The notes: generated by a model from the sequence alone, not told the origin. A stretch of 64,000 bases of DNA from Stomoxys calcitrans (GCF_963082655.1 NC_081555.1:146383517-146447516), one strand, 5' to 3'; positions 1-10,029 are shown, numbered from the stretch's first letter. A program made the numbers and translations.

Positions 1-604
1 AACACAGAAAGCAGAGAAAAACGGTTATGCAGTAAAAGTTCTTACCAAAGTTGGAAGAGAAAAAGAAACAAATAAGCCAAAGGCAAGAAAGACTTAAATG
101 CTGGCCAGACTGTCCACAGCAACGTGCCATGTTTCATTTGTTGTGTCACCATCTTTTGTTAAGGAACTTTGGTATTGTGCAACTCATTTTAAAAGGTTGC
201 TTTTCTTTTTTGCCATTTTCCTTTATTCCTTGAAGTTAGTGTAAGGATTTACTGGGCAAGAGAGTGAGAGTCCTTTTCATTGTTGTTCTTGCATAGTTTT
301 CACTTGGATTTTCCTTGTTTTTTCAAGTCAATCAGGAAAATTTATTTCAATTCGTTTCACTTCGCTGCCTCGAAAGTTTGCGTGCCTCACGTGTCAAACG
401 TTAGATTCTAAGGTAATAAAGTGCCTTAACAGAAATGCAATGAGAAGGTAAGGCGTTTGTGTTTTTCTTCCCCATTATTAATTTCACGCAGACATAACGT
501 TTTTAGCGGATTTATAGATTGTTAGCTAAGTTTTTCATTGGCTTTGAGGATAAGGAGCGTTAGATTTCCCTTGCTTGTTAACCTCAATTTTAGTAGGGAT
601 TATA
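1..604. other. AT-rich stretch, no gene recognised
   Basis: This stretch shares no block with the repeat families found elsewhere in the window and has no convincing reading frame. The only frame of note (51-233) is short, Lys/Leu/Phe-rich and without a recognisable motif. It ends where a Tc1/mariner-type inverted repeat begins. It could be intronic or intergenic host DNA. Confidence 0.5.
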
Positions 605-788
605 AAGGGTGATTTTTTTGAGGTTAGGATTTTCATGCATTAGTATTTGACAGATCACGTGGGATTTCAGACATGGTGTCAAAGAGAAAGATGCTCAGTA
701 TGCTTTGACATTTCATCATGAATAGACTTACTAACGAGCAACGCTTGCAAATCATTGAATTTTATTACCAAAATCAGTGTTCGGTTCG
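605..788 (+). mobile_element. Tc1/mariner-type element, 5' arm only (copy a)
   Basis: The copy starts with AAGGGTGATTTTTTTGAGG directly after a TA, as expected for a Tc1/mariner/IS630 element. It runs through an ATG at 718-720 that opens a frame reading MNRLTNEQRLQIIEFYYQN, then stops at 788, where DINE-like sequence begins. Only the left arm and the first transposase codons survive. The same arm is seen at 3376 and on both sides of the palindromic copy at 35930-36536. No right end or second TA duplication is visible, so this is a truncated relic. Confidence 0.8.
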
Positions 789-1712
789 GTTGTCTCTTTT
801 TAGACAAACATAGAATATTGAATTAGAACTGTTATGCTACTGGAGCTACAATATATCAAGTTGTAGTCCGATTCGGACCATAAATGAATGCTGAAGTTTG
901 TAGAAGTCATTGTGTAATATTTCAGTTCATTCGGATAAGAATTGAGCCTTGTAGGGGCTCAAATAGCAAAATCGAGAGAAAGGTTTATATGGGAGCTGTG
1001 TCAAGCTATTGATCGATTCAGACTATATTAGGCACGTATGTTGAAGGTCATGAGAGAAACCGTTGTACAAAATTTCAGCCAAATCGGATGAGAAAATGCA
1101 CCCTCTAGAGGTTCAAGAAGTCAAGATCCCAGATCGGTTTATATGGCAGCTATATCAGGTTTTATACCGATTTACGCCATACTTAGCACAGTTATAAGAA
1201 GTCATAACAAAACACCTCATGCTAAATTTCAGCCAAATCGGATGAGAATTGCGCCCTCTATTGGATCCAGAAGTCAAGATCCAAGATCGGTTTATATGAC
1301 AGCTATACCAGATTATGAACCGATTTGACTCATACTAGGCACAGCAGTTAGAAGTGATACCAAACACTACGTGCAAAATTTCAGTTAAATCGGACGAGAA
1401 TTGCACCCTCTAGAGGCTCAAGAAGTCAAGACCAAAGATCGGTTTATATGGCAGCTATATCAAAACATGGACCGATTTGGCCCATTTATTTGTGCACAAT
1501 TTCAAGCGGCTAGCTTTACTCCTTCGAAAGATAGCGTGCTTCGACAGACAGATGGACGGACGGACAGACGGAAGGACATGGCTAGATCGACATAAAATGA
1601 CATGACAATCAAGAATATATATACTTTATGGGGTCTTAGACTCATATTTCGATGTGTTACAAACAGAATGACGAAATTAGTATACCCCCCTCCTAAGGTG
1701 GAGGGTATAAAA
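789..1712 (-). mobile_element. DINE-1/INE-1-like element, 3' truncated
   Basis: Read on the minus strand, the right edge is the 5' terminus, seen on the plus strand as a GGTGGAGGGTATAAAA motif at 1698-1712. Inside it lies the mini-me-type core: GACGGAC/GACAGAC runs at about 1551-1575 followed by an AT-rich tract ending ATATATACTTTATGGGGTC. Further left are about four diverged units of some 145 bp containing CAGCTATATCAGG and CAAATCGGA motifs. The hairpin 3' terminus expected at the left is missing; the element abuts a Tc1/mariner fragment. It is non-coding. Confidence 0.8.
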
Positions 1713-1721
1713 TAAACATTT

Positions 1722-2622
1722 TTTAGGTTTGGAATTCCGTGTTACCTACGAAATCCCTAATTGTTTTCCATACAACTCCCCTAAGTTGGTTCATGTCTGG
1801 TATCGTGTTCCCACCTAAGTACCGCTGTCTGCCCTACACATGCTGTCACTTGCCGCACCCATTTTGCATAAGTGAGCTCGTAGTCCTATGTGTCCCGTTA
1901 TGATACCAAAAGCTATACTGACCTCCTGCTTTCATTCTTTCACCAAAAGCTTCGTCCTTCTACAACTCGGAACAACCCATAGGAATTTCGCCGTCCTTTC
2001 GCTCTTCCTCAGTATTACATGGGCGTTTGTCGCCCATGACCTTAAATCGGACTGCGTCGACCCAAAAGGCTTCGGGTTAACTAAGTTTATCGACGGCAGT
2101 TCCTTGGCCTTCACTGCAAAATCGCCTACCCTTTCATTCCCCCTTACTCCGTTACCGCCCGGTACCCAAACGATTCAGATTTTGCCATCCTCAGAGAAGG
2201 CTTTAATCTCCTTCTTACACTGCAAAATTGGTCGTGACTTTACCCTCCTGGTTTTACGGCAATTTTACTGTCCGTAAACATGTTTACAATCGACGTCCTC
2301 GCATTAGTATCTCATCACCTCACGCATTCCGTCCCTGGGTTCTCAATATAGACCCCCAGGCACAATCTCTGTTTTATAGCTTTGATCCATCCGTGTTACA
2401 TGATCTTCCAGATGACAATACCATGAGTGTAAGACTATGCCGCTGACAGCAGTGCCTCGCACTCTACCTAAAGTGTCGTCTCAGGTAATTGATCAGAAAC
2501 CTCTTCCCTTCCTTCCGGGTTTGCTATCGTTGCCTCGATTCTACCGCGATGGCATTAGCTGCTCTCATCCTCAATCCATTCTCACATCGCTTAAAGTCTC
2601 ATAGCCCCAGTGGCTGTCTCAC
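1722..2622 (-). pseudogene. LINE RNase H domain, decayed copy A
   Basis: On the minus strand this reads as the C-terminal part of a non-LTR retrotransposon polyprotein. Visible motifs are VWVPG followed by GVRGNER, the WVPGHxGVxGNE signature of LINE RNase H domains, then LPSINLVNPKPFGSTQS, and finally NTIPDMNQLRGVV near the C-terminus. The catalytic His of the WVPGH motif is lost and in-frame stops are present, for example just before VWVPG. RNase H would degrade RNA in RNA:DNA hybrids during retrotransposition; this copy cannot. A sister copy lies at 43432-44345. The RT and endonuclease domains are absent, consistent with 5' truncation. Confidence 0.75.
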
Positions 2623-2691
2623 TACATATATATATTCTTGATCGTCTTGTCCGTCCGTCTGTCCATTTTTCGAAAGCTAACATTGAAAGGA

Positions 2692-3004
2692 GGGCACCGT
2701 AGCGAAGAGTATAGCATGTCCGCCTATGACGCTGAACGCCTGGGTTCGAAGCCTGACGAGACCAGAAATAATTTTCAACGGTGGTTTTCCCCTCCTAATG
2801 CTGGCAATATTTGTGAGGTAGCATGCCATGTAAAACTTCTCTTCAAAGAGGTATCGCACTGTTGCACTGCGTTTGGACTCGGCTATAAAAAGGAGGCCCC
2901 TTACCATTGAGCTTAAAACTTGAATCGGACTGCACTCATTGATATGTGAGAAGTTTGCCCCTGTTCCTTAGTGGAATGTTCATGGGCAAAATTAGCATTT
3001 TTTT
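2692..3004 (+). mobile_element. tRNA-derived SINE, full-length with 12-bp target duplication
   Basis: The 313-bp insert is flanked by identical 12-bp repeats, ACATTGAAAGGA, at 2680-2691 and 3005-3016. Its head resembles a tRNA gene: an A-box-like GTAGCGAAGAGTATAGCATG near the start and a B-box-like GGTTCGAAGCC about 55 bp in, the spacing of an internal pol III promoter. The unrelated body ends in a short T-run. Six related copies occur in the window (10035, 18296, 24661, 37972, 38579, 53367). Mobilisation would have depended on a partner LINE. I do not recognise a named family. Confidence 0.85.
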
Positions 3005-3375
3005 ACATTGAAAGGATTGAAGCTAGACCCTTGAAATTTTGCTCAAATAGTTCCTATAAGAGTGGGTCAGTTGGGATTGCCGATTTGGGATCTTGACTTC
3101 TTGAGTCTCTAGAGAATGAAGTTTTTATCCGATATGGCTGAAATTTTACATGAGGTATTTTGTTATGACTTTCAACAACTATGTTAAGTATGGTTAAAAT
3201 CGGTTCATAACTGGATATAGCTGTTATATAAACAGAACTTGGACCTTGACTTGAGCCTATAGAAGACGCAAATATCATCCGATTTTTCCAAAATTTTGCA
3301 TAAAGTGCTTGGTTTTGACTTCCAACAACTATGTTAAGTATGGCCTAAACCTCATACTCGTATAGCTCCCATATA

Positions 3376-3608
3376 AAGGGTGATTTTTTTGAGGTTAAGA
3401 TTTTCATGCATTAGTATTTGACAGATCACGTGGGATTTCAGACATGGTGTCAAAGAGAAAGATGCTCAGTATGCTTTGACATTTCATCATGAATAGACTT
3501 ACTAACGAGCAACGCTTGCAAATCATTGAATTTTATTACCAAAATCAGTGTTCGGTTCGAAATGTGTTCATTCACCGTTCAGCGATGAGGCTCATTTCTG
3601 GTTGAATG
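3376..3608 (+). mobile_element. Tc1/mariner-type element, rearranged and 3' truncated (copy b)
   Basis: Starts after a TA at 3374-3375 inside a DINE unit. The left arm (3376-3569) is 194 bp, the same length as in the palindromic copy at 35930, and holds the ATG at 3489. After the arm come nine bases, ATTCACCGT, that are the reverse complement of the inner edge of the other copy's right arm, then the start of the catalytic-domain fragment (TCAGCGATGAGGCTCATTTC). The right arm is gone. The host unit resumes at CGATCTCC with a few bases lost. Confidence 0.75.
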
Positions 3609-3688
3609 CGATCTCCTGATTTTACTTCTTGAGCCCCTAAAAGGTGCAATTCTTATTCGATTTGGCTGACATTGAGACAAAGACTTCC

Positions 3689-4067
3689 AAAGGGTGATTT
3701 TTTAGGTATTATCTTTTTGTCAACACTAATTTAAACAGCTCACGCAAGTTTCGTGTTTTGTTTCACTGGCAAACTTCTTTAGTTTGGTCTAAAATTTAAC
3801 CATGAATCGTCTTACAAAAGAACAAGGCTTGCAAATCATTGAATTTTATTATCAAAATACGTGCTCTGTTAAGAAAGTTCGTGGCGCTTATCTTCCATTT
3901 TATGGACGAAGCTCATTTTTGGCTCAATGGTTACGTAAATAAGCAGAATTGTCGATTTTGGAGTGAAGATTAGCCAGAAGCATTGCAAGAGCTACCAATG
4001 CATCCACAACAAGTCACAGTTTGGTGCGGTTTATGGGCAGGTGGCATCATTGGATCGTACTTCTTCA
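3689..4067 (+). mobile_element. Tc1/mariner-type element, second subfamily, internally deleted (copy d)
   Basis: Begins AAAGGGTGATTTTTTAGG, a terminus related to but distinct from copies a-c. An ATG at 3802 opens MNRLTKEQGLQIIEFYYQN, and the frame runs to about LPFYG. It then jumps by internal deletion and frameshift to a segment reading DEAHFWLNGYVNKQNC, the region around the first catalytic Asp of this superfamily. A TAG replaces the codon after WSED, and the reading continues with PEALQELPMHPQ to YFFK, where sequence switches to a LINE at 4068. The DDE core is incomplete, so the copy is dead. Confidence 0.8.
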
Positions 4068-4366
4068 AATCTGGGCAGGAGCTCCAAAATTATGCTTGGA
4101 GCTACTTGAACGGCTTCAGCGGAAAGCGATGATGTTGATGGGGGACAGTAGAGTATCTAACTCTATTGCTTCTCTTGAGCATCGTTGGAATGTAGGTAGC
4201 GTTGTACTACTCTATGGTTACTTTCATGGCGTGTGTTTCAGGGATATTAGTTTTCTTATCTCTGATGTTAGGATGTTCACCAGGAATACAAGACTTGCCA
4301 GAAGCTCACTTACGTTTTGTAATTGATTGGCCAGTCGATCGAACCATACATGCTTGCCTGCAGCAA
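4068..4366 (+). pseudogene. LINE reverse transcriptase C-terminal fragment
   Basis: The plus-strand frame reads WAGAPKLCLELLERLQRKAM, then SLEHRWNVGSVVLLYGYFHG, which match the thumb and C-terminal region of Jockey/CR1-type LINE polymerases (usual forms: a LLDRIQRKA-like helix and an LEHRRNV...YHG block). Past 4326 the frame shifts but FVIDWPVDRT is still legible, the usual next motif. The RT palm and endonuclease are absent. It abuts a Tc1/mariner fragment on its left, so this is a truncated, composite relic. Confidence 0.75.
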
Positions 4367-5587
4367 TCCACAACATAGGAAAACAACGACAATCGATTAG
4401 CCAAAAGCCCCAAACACAATGAGCAAAATTTCTTAATACCGCGTCGTCAAAGTAATTAAAATGCTTTAAATCTTTGCTTTGTTATATGAACCAGACAACG
4501 ATTTGTTCTTACAAAGCCTTTAATCACACCCCAAAATGAAGACACAAAGCACAACAGCTTTGCGTGTTCTTTTCGTTACAAAATCAGTGTTGCGAAGGAA
4601 GTATAACTCCCATTTTTGACGAAAAATTTGTGTGCATTGCGTATTGGACGCAACACTTCCGTCCTTTGTCCTTTGACCTTTGATTTAATTATGCCTTTGC
4701 GTGAGATGGCTTAGAGTTGAAGTTTCCATTCATTCATTTCTGCAACCTTATGGTTATTTAGCAATTTGTCTTTTTGAAGCTTTTAATGCCTAAAGGCAAT
4801 TTGTCTTGGTTTTTGAAAAGACTACAATCGTCAGTTTGAAGCTTATGGAGTGGCGGTTGTTGGTTCTTTGTCAAAGCCATGCCATATTGGTGTTTATAGT
4901 TTCCTTTGACTTGGGTGTCATTGTTTCTTAGGTTTTTATCAATTATTTGGTGCTTCCTTCCTTGCCGTTTTCCACAAGAACTTGAAATGGTCTCTCGACT
5001 GGAATTTATGGGCCACAATATTGTCAGGCGATGTATTACAACTGAGTCATAAAAATGTCGATGAAAACACAGTTGACCTTGCCCAAATGTTTCTCTATGG
5101 AAAGGAAAGCTTCCTTTTATGACTTATTAATTCGTAATATATAAAAATTTATTATATTTTTTTGTAGGGGAAAATGAGTTTACTAACAATTTTTAATGTG
5201 GACTAAGACAATCGATAAGAAGAGTGCAATGGAACTGTTTTATATAGCACATGTAAACAGCAAGCTATAATTTAGACAACTAATAATAATTATTTTTAAT
5301 CATGAGTTATAAACGTGCAATCTAAAACCCATTACTTTTAAAAAACATTTTTCGCCAGGGTGGAAGGAAATATTAATTATAAAAGCTATTGCATGCAATT
5401 GAAATTAGGCAAATCGGGTATAACATAAGCCAAAACAAAATGTGAAATTTTATCCAAAAATCTTTTTACAATCATCCGGACCATATAGCGGAAAATGAAA
5501 AAATCTTAAATATTGAGCTAACGTTTTTGTGTATATTCAAGCATTCCGGTGGCCTGCTTCGCTAGCCCCATTTTTGATACCCCTTTT
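4367..5587. other. AT-rich stretch, no gene recognised
   Basis: After the LINE fragment the sequence becomes AT-rich and shares no motif with the window's repeat families until the DINE terminus at 5588. Short frames exist on the minus strand (4758-5018), but without a recognisable domain. The first 100 bases may still belong to the LINE 3' region. Confidence 0.45.
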
Positions 5588-7317
5588 TATACCCTCCACC
5601 GAAGGATGGGGGTATATTAATTTCGTCATCCCTATATAGTATATATATTCTTGATCAGCGTAAAAATCTAAGACGATCTAGACATGTCCGTCCGTCTGTC
5701 TGTTGAAATCACGATACAGTCTTCAAAAATAGAGATATTGAGCTGGAACTTTGCACAGATTCTTTTTCTATCCATAAGAAGGATAAGTTCGAAGATGGGC
5801 TATTTTGGACCATATCTTGATTTAGCCCCCATATAGACTGATCCGCCGATTTAGAGTCTTAGGCCAATAAAAGCCAAATTTACTATCCGTTTTTGCTGAA
5901 ATTTGGGACAGTGAGTTGTCTTAGGCCCTTCGATATCCTTCGTCGATTTGGCCCAGATCAGTCTAGATTTGGATATAACTGCCATATAGACTTATCCTCC
6001 GATTTAGAGTATTAGGCCCATAAAAGCCACATTTATTATCCGATTTTGCTTAAACTTGGGACAGTGAGTTGTCTTAGGCCCTTCGACATTCTTCGTCAAT
6101 TTGGCTCAGATCGGTTCAGATTTGGGTATAGCTGTCATATAGACCGATCCTCCGATTTAGGGTCTTAGGCTCATAAAAGCCACATTTGTTATCCGATTTC
6201 GCTGAAATTTGGGACAGTGAGTTGTCTTAGGCCCTTCGACATCCTTCGTCAATTTTGCCCAGATCGGTCCAGATTTGGATATAGCTGCCATATAGACCGA
6301 TCCTCCGATTTAGGGTCTTAGGCTTATAAAAGCCATATTTATTATCCAATTTTGCTGAAATTTGGGACAAAGAGTTGTGTTTGACATCCTTCTTCAATTT
6401 GGCTCTGATCGGTCCAGATTTGGATATAGCTGCCATATAGACCGATCCTCCGATTTAGGGTCTTAGGCCCATAAAAGGCGCATTTATTGTTCTATGTCGC
6501 CGAAATTTGGGACAGAGAGTTAAGTTAAGCCCCTTGACATACTTCTGCATTATGGCACAGATCGGTCCAGATTTGGTTATAGCTGCCATATAGACTGATC
6601 CACCGGATAATAAATTTGGCTTTTATGAGCCTAAGACCCTAGGCTCATAAAAGCCAAATTTATTATCCGATTTTGCTGGAATTTGGGACAGTGAGTTGTG
6701 TTTGACATCCTTCTTAAATTTGGCTCAGATCGGTCCATATTCCGATGCCGCCGAAATTTGGGACAGAGAGTTGTGTTAAGCCCCTTGACATACTTCTGTA
6801 TTATGGCACAGATCGGTTCAGATTTGGATATAGCTGCCATATATACCGATCGCTCGGTTTTAGGCTTTGGGGCCATAAAAAGCTCATTTATTTTCCGATG
6901 TCGCCGAAATTTGGGACAGTGAGTTGTGTTATGCCCTTCGACATCCTTTTTCAGTTTCACTTAGATCGGTCCAAATTTGGATATAGCTGCCATATATACC
7001 GATCTCTTGATTTAATGTTTTGGGCCCATAAAAGGCGCATTTATTTTCCGATGTTGCCGAAATTTAGGACAGAGAGTTAAGTTAAGCCGCTCCACATATT
7101 TCTGCAATTTGGTCTAGATCGATGAAGATTTGCATATAGCTGCCATATAGACCGATATCTCGATCTCGTCTTGGCCCCAAAAAAGGGGCATTTATTATCA
7201 TAAGACATAAGGTATGCAATTTTCACTGGATTTTTATGAAAGGTGGTTTACATATATACCCGAGGTGGTGGGTATCCAAAGTTCAGCCCAGGCGATATTA
7301 ACGCCTTTTTACTTGTT
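5588..7317 (+). mobile_element. DINE-1/INE-1-like element with nine ~150-bp units
   Basis: A complete element. The 5' end is TATACCCTCCACC at 5588, followed by the (TA)n core and GTCCGTCCGTCTGTCTG. Then comes an array of units, each containing a CCATATAGACCGATC-like block at about 5829, 5981, 6135, 6290, 6434, 6587, 6837, 6988 and 7144, a spacing near 150 bp. The 3' end carries GGTGGTGGGTATCC (inverted relative to the 5' end), a decayed GC-rich hairpin (TTCAGCCCAGGCGA) and the terminal CTTTTTACTTGTT at about 7317. This is the layout of Drosophila INE-1: subterminal inverted repeats, mini-me core, 3' hairpin. It is non-autonomous and non-coding. Confidence 0.9.
6604..6669. repeat. 30-bp perfect inverted repeat inside a DINE array
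   Basis: Arms 6604-6633 and 6640-6669 are exact reverse complements around a 6-base spacer (AGACCC). The right arm is normal unit sequence (TAGGCTCATAAAAGCC...). The left arm replaces the usual CCGATTTAGGGTCTT segment with an inverted copy of what follows. This looks like a fold-back duplication within one unit. Confidence 0.9.
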
Positions 7318-8762
7318 AGTGTATAAATGAATCCCAATTTTGACGTCTTCAGCTCAATTCGAAAAGATGGTACCATTTTGTATGTTTTAGTACCTAAATG
7401 TACGAAATTGATTAATCTTCTGGTCAACCAAAATTTATAGTCAAGGTGCACTTGTTTCCCAATTTTGAGAGCTTTAGTTCTCTCCGTTAAGAAAGCACAT
7501 TTTTATACATATGAGTACCTAAATATACAAAAGAAAACTTCTAGTTGCCCTATATATCCTTTCAAGGTACCAATTACACTAAAATTAGTACGTTTGCTTC
7601 CACTTTCCATATTTTGTCAAGACTGCAATAATGTTTGTCAAAATACTTAATACTAACAGTCCCCGTTCGCTGTAGGCGAAGATAAGCTCTTTCGTACAAT
7701 TTTGCCCTTTTTCTTACCAAAATGTACCAAATTTCAGACCTCCACCTCCATCTGTAAAGAAAATACCAAATGGTACCAAAATGTACGAGTTGTGAATAGA
7801 TTATTTGGTGATCCATTATACATTTCCTAGTTGTATCAGCATACCAAATTGCAGACCTCTTCCTCCATCTGTAAAGAAATTACCGAATGGTACTAATTTT
7901 GGTACCAAAATTAATGAATTTTTTATAGAGCATTATACCTACATGCCAAGTTTCAGACCTCAAGCTCCATCTGAGCAAATAGTACAAAATGGTACCAATT
8001 TTGGTACCAAAATGTACGAATTTTGAATAGATCATTTAGCCAAACATCATTTATTTCGTAGTTGTACCTACCTGCCAAATTTCGGATCTCTAGCTCCATC
8101 TATAAATAAAGTACCAATATTGGTACAAAAAAGTTCGAATTGTGAAAAAACCATTTAATCGCCCATCATTTACTTCCAAGTTTTACCTACTGGCAAATTT
8201 TCAGACCTCTAGCTTCATCTGCACAGAAAGTACCAACTGGTACCAATATTGGTATCAAAATGTACGAATTGTAAAAAGATCATAGTAACCCATCATATTT
8301 TTCCTAGTTGTACCTGCATGCCAAAATTTGGACCTCTAGCTCCATCTGAAAAGAAAGTTCTAAATGGCACCAATTTTGGTACAAAAACGTACGAATTTTG
8401 AATAGATCATTTAGTTACCCATCATATATTTCCCAGTTGTACCTACATGCAAAATTTCAGAGCTCTAGCTCCATCTTTAAAGAAAGTATCAGTACTATTC
8501 TTCCATTTTTCCTTTTTACCCTCATCCTTTTGTACCAGATGTCTTTTTATTCAAAATTTTATCTTTTTCCATCCGCCCTGTACAAAGTTTTCCCATTTCG
8601 TACCTTTTTGGTACTTTTTTTAGTACCTGATGTACATATTTCCAAAAACTCTTATAGTCACCCAATTAGGGTTGCCATAGTGTACCGAAGTTCCAAAACT
8701 CGGAGCAGTAGTTCAATTTACAAAGAAAGTACAAATTGCGGTACTAAAAGTACTATTTACTA
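7318..8762. repeat. Tandem array of ~120-bp GGTACC-rich units
   Basis: About seven diverged units repeat the order: CTAGTTGTACCTACATG, CAAATTTCAGACCTC, AGCTCCATCTGTAAAGAAAG, then a block around GGTACCAATTTTGGTACC, then AAAATGTACGAATT. The GGTACC block recurs near 7770, 7893, 8005, 8125, 8247 and 8370, a spacing of 112-123 bp. It is itself a near-perfect palindrome. These units share no sequence with the DINE units. The left 350 bases are more diverged. Short frames here are repeat artefacts. Confidence 0.8.
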
Positions 8763-9352
8763 ATCTAGTCATTCCGTTTGTAACACCTGGGACCCCATAA
8801 AGTATATGTATTCTAGATCGTCTCGACATTCTGATTCGATCTAGCCATGTCCGTTCGTCCATCCTTCCGTCTGTCGAAATCACGGTAGTGGTAAAACACT
8901 TAAGGCTAAGCGCTAAATATTTGGCATAGATACTTAATATTTGTATAGGTTTTTGTTGTTGTTGTTGTTGTTGTTGTAGCAGTGTATTGTACACTGAGGC
9001 GGCAGCCCTTGCGGATAAAGTACTCCATCGGGTCACCCCGGTACGTACAACCGGCTGCCATGGCATTGTCATTTATATAGGTCGAAGGGGATTGTAATTG
9101 GGCCATATCGGTTAAGATTTAGATATATTAGCTCCCATATAAACCGATCTTCCGATTTGACTTCTTGAGCTCCTGGAAGCCGCAATTTTTATCCGATTTG
9201 GCTGAAATTTTGCAAATAGTGTTCTGCTATGACTTACAACAACTGTGCTAAGTACCGTCTAAATCGATCTATAACCTGATATAGCTCCCATATTTAAGCA
9301 GAACCCACCACCAAAGATTCGGCCCGGTCGAACTTAGCACGCTTTTACTTGT
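8763..9352 (+). mobile_element. DINE-1/INE-1-like element inserted in the GGTACC array
   Basis: The 5' tip is lost, but the core survives (CCCCATAAAGTATATG, then GTCCGTTCGTCC). Two family-A units follow, then the inverted CCCACCACC motif, a GC-rich hairpin (TTCGGCCCGGTCGAA) and the terminal CTTTTACTTGTT. GGTACC-family sequence lies on both sides (to 8762 and from 9353), so this element interrupted that array. A CAA-tailed retroposon is nested at 8951-9070. Confidence 0.85.
8951..9070 (-). mobile_element. Short CAA-tailed retroposon with target duplication
   Basis: The 120-bp insert is flanked by 12-bp repeats ATTTGTATAGGT (8939-8950) and ATTTATATAGGT (9071-9082), one mismatch. On the minus strand it ends in (CAA)n, about eight repeats; the body includes CGGTTGTACGTACCGG and GCGGATAAAG-type sequence read from the plus strand. 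No pol III boxes are visible. The tail and target duplication indicate LINE-type target-primed insertion. It resembles a repeat common in higher flies, but I cannot name it. Confidence 0.8.
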
Positions 9353-9549
9353 TTTTTTCCAAGCCTTATTTGTTCGATGCTCTTTGATTTGAGCCCAAGC
9401 ACAAAATATTAGCCATTTTGTACTTTTAGTACCTAAACGTACGAATATCACCAAATCAAGCCTTATCCCGTGATTATGACCCAAGACCAACATTCGTGCA
9501 AAATTTGATGATTCTAGCTTTAGCCATTTGGGCTGGGCGATGATCAGTC
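9353..9549. repeat. Continuation of the GGTACC-family array
   Basis: Contains TTTTGTACTTTTAGTACC and AACGTACGAAT motifs and the CAAGCACAAAATA segment related to 7318-7460. It is the right-hand part of the array split by the DINE element at 8763-9352. Units are more diverged here and no clean period can be read. Confidence 0.55.
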
Positions 9550-10029
9550 AGGCACGCAACACTTTTATATATATGTAGATATAGACCCCATACATACTGA
9601 TCTGCCGATTTAAATTCTTGGGCCATCAAAAGGTGCATTTATTACCCGATTTCGCTGAAATTTGGCACAGTGCCCTTGTTGATCCAAATCGTTCTACATT
9701 TGGATGTAGCTCACAAAAGACCCATTTATTATCCGATTTTGCTGAAGCTTGGCGCAATGAGCTGTTAGGCCCCTCGACGTTAGTACCGGATATGGTTCAG
9801 ATCCGACAATATTTTGATGTAACTGCCATATATACCGATTTCCGGATCTAAATTCTTTGACCATACAATGCCCATTTGTTAACCGATTTTTCTGAAATTT
9901 GGCACAGTGAGCTATGTAAGGCTCTTTGATATGTCCGTTCAACATGGTCTAAATCGGTCTAGACCGGATATATGCGAGGTATATCTAAAACTGGACCGAT
10001 TTTGATGAAATTTACCGGACTAGTAGAGG
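9550..10029 (+). repeat. Diverged DINE-type units
   Basis: Four degenerate units carry GCATTTATTACCCGATTTC, GAAATTTGGCACAGTG and ACTGCCATATATACCGATT in the plus orientation, spaced about 100-150 bp. Neither terminus is present. The left edge meets the GGTACC array and the right edge meets a SINE head. Confidence 0.65.

Larger units (their letters stand above)
2623..3688 (+). mobile_element. DINE-1/INE-1-like element with two nested insertions
   Basis: A 5' core remnant is visible at about 2625-2665 (TATATATATTCTTGATC, then GTCCGTCCGTCTGTCC). It is interrupted by a tRNA-derived SINE at 2692-3004 and continues as family-A units at 3017-3375. A Tc1/mariner fragment at 3376-3608 splits one unit, which resumes at 3609 with CGATCTCCTGATTTTAC. 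A second Tc1/mariner copy follows at 3689. The order of insertion is therefore DINE first, then the SINE and Tc1-like elements. Both DINE termini are lost. Confidence 0.75.

Noticed and set aside
2692..2765. Functional tRNA gene
   Set aside because: A and B boxes are present, but no complete cloverleaf can be drawn, the body continues for 240 bp and the whole is flanked by a target duplication, so it is a SINE head.
6745..7080. 111-codon plus-strand frame and similar frames at 17498-17824 and 37211-37564
   Set aside because: They lie wholly in DINE unit arrays. The residue pattern (GYSCHIYRSL, GTVSCVRPFDIL) is just the unit translated repeatedly, and the same string appears on either strand according to array orientation.
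5588..7317. CRISPR-like regular repeats
   Set aside because: Units are about 150 bp, diverged, have no short identical repeats with unique spacers, and are bounded by DINE termini in a eukaryotic context.
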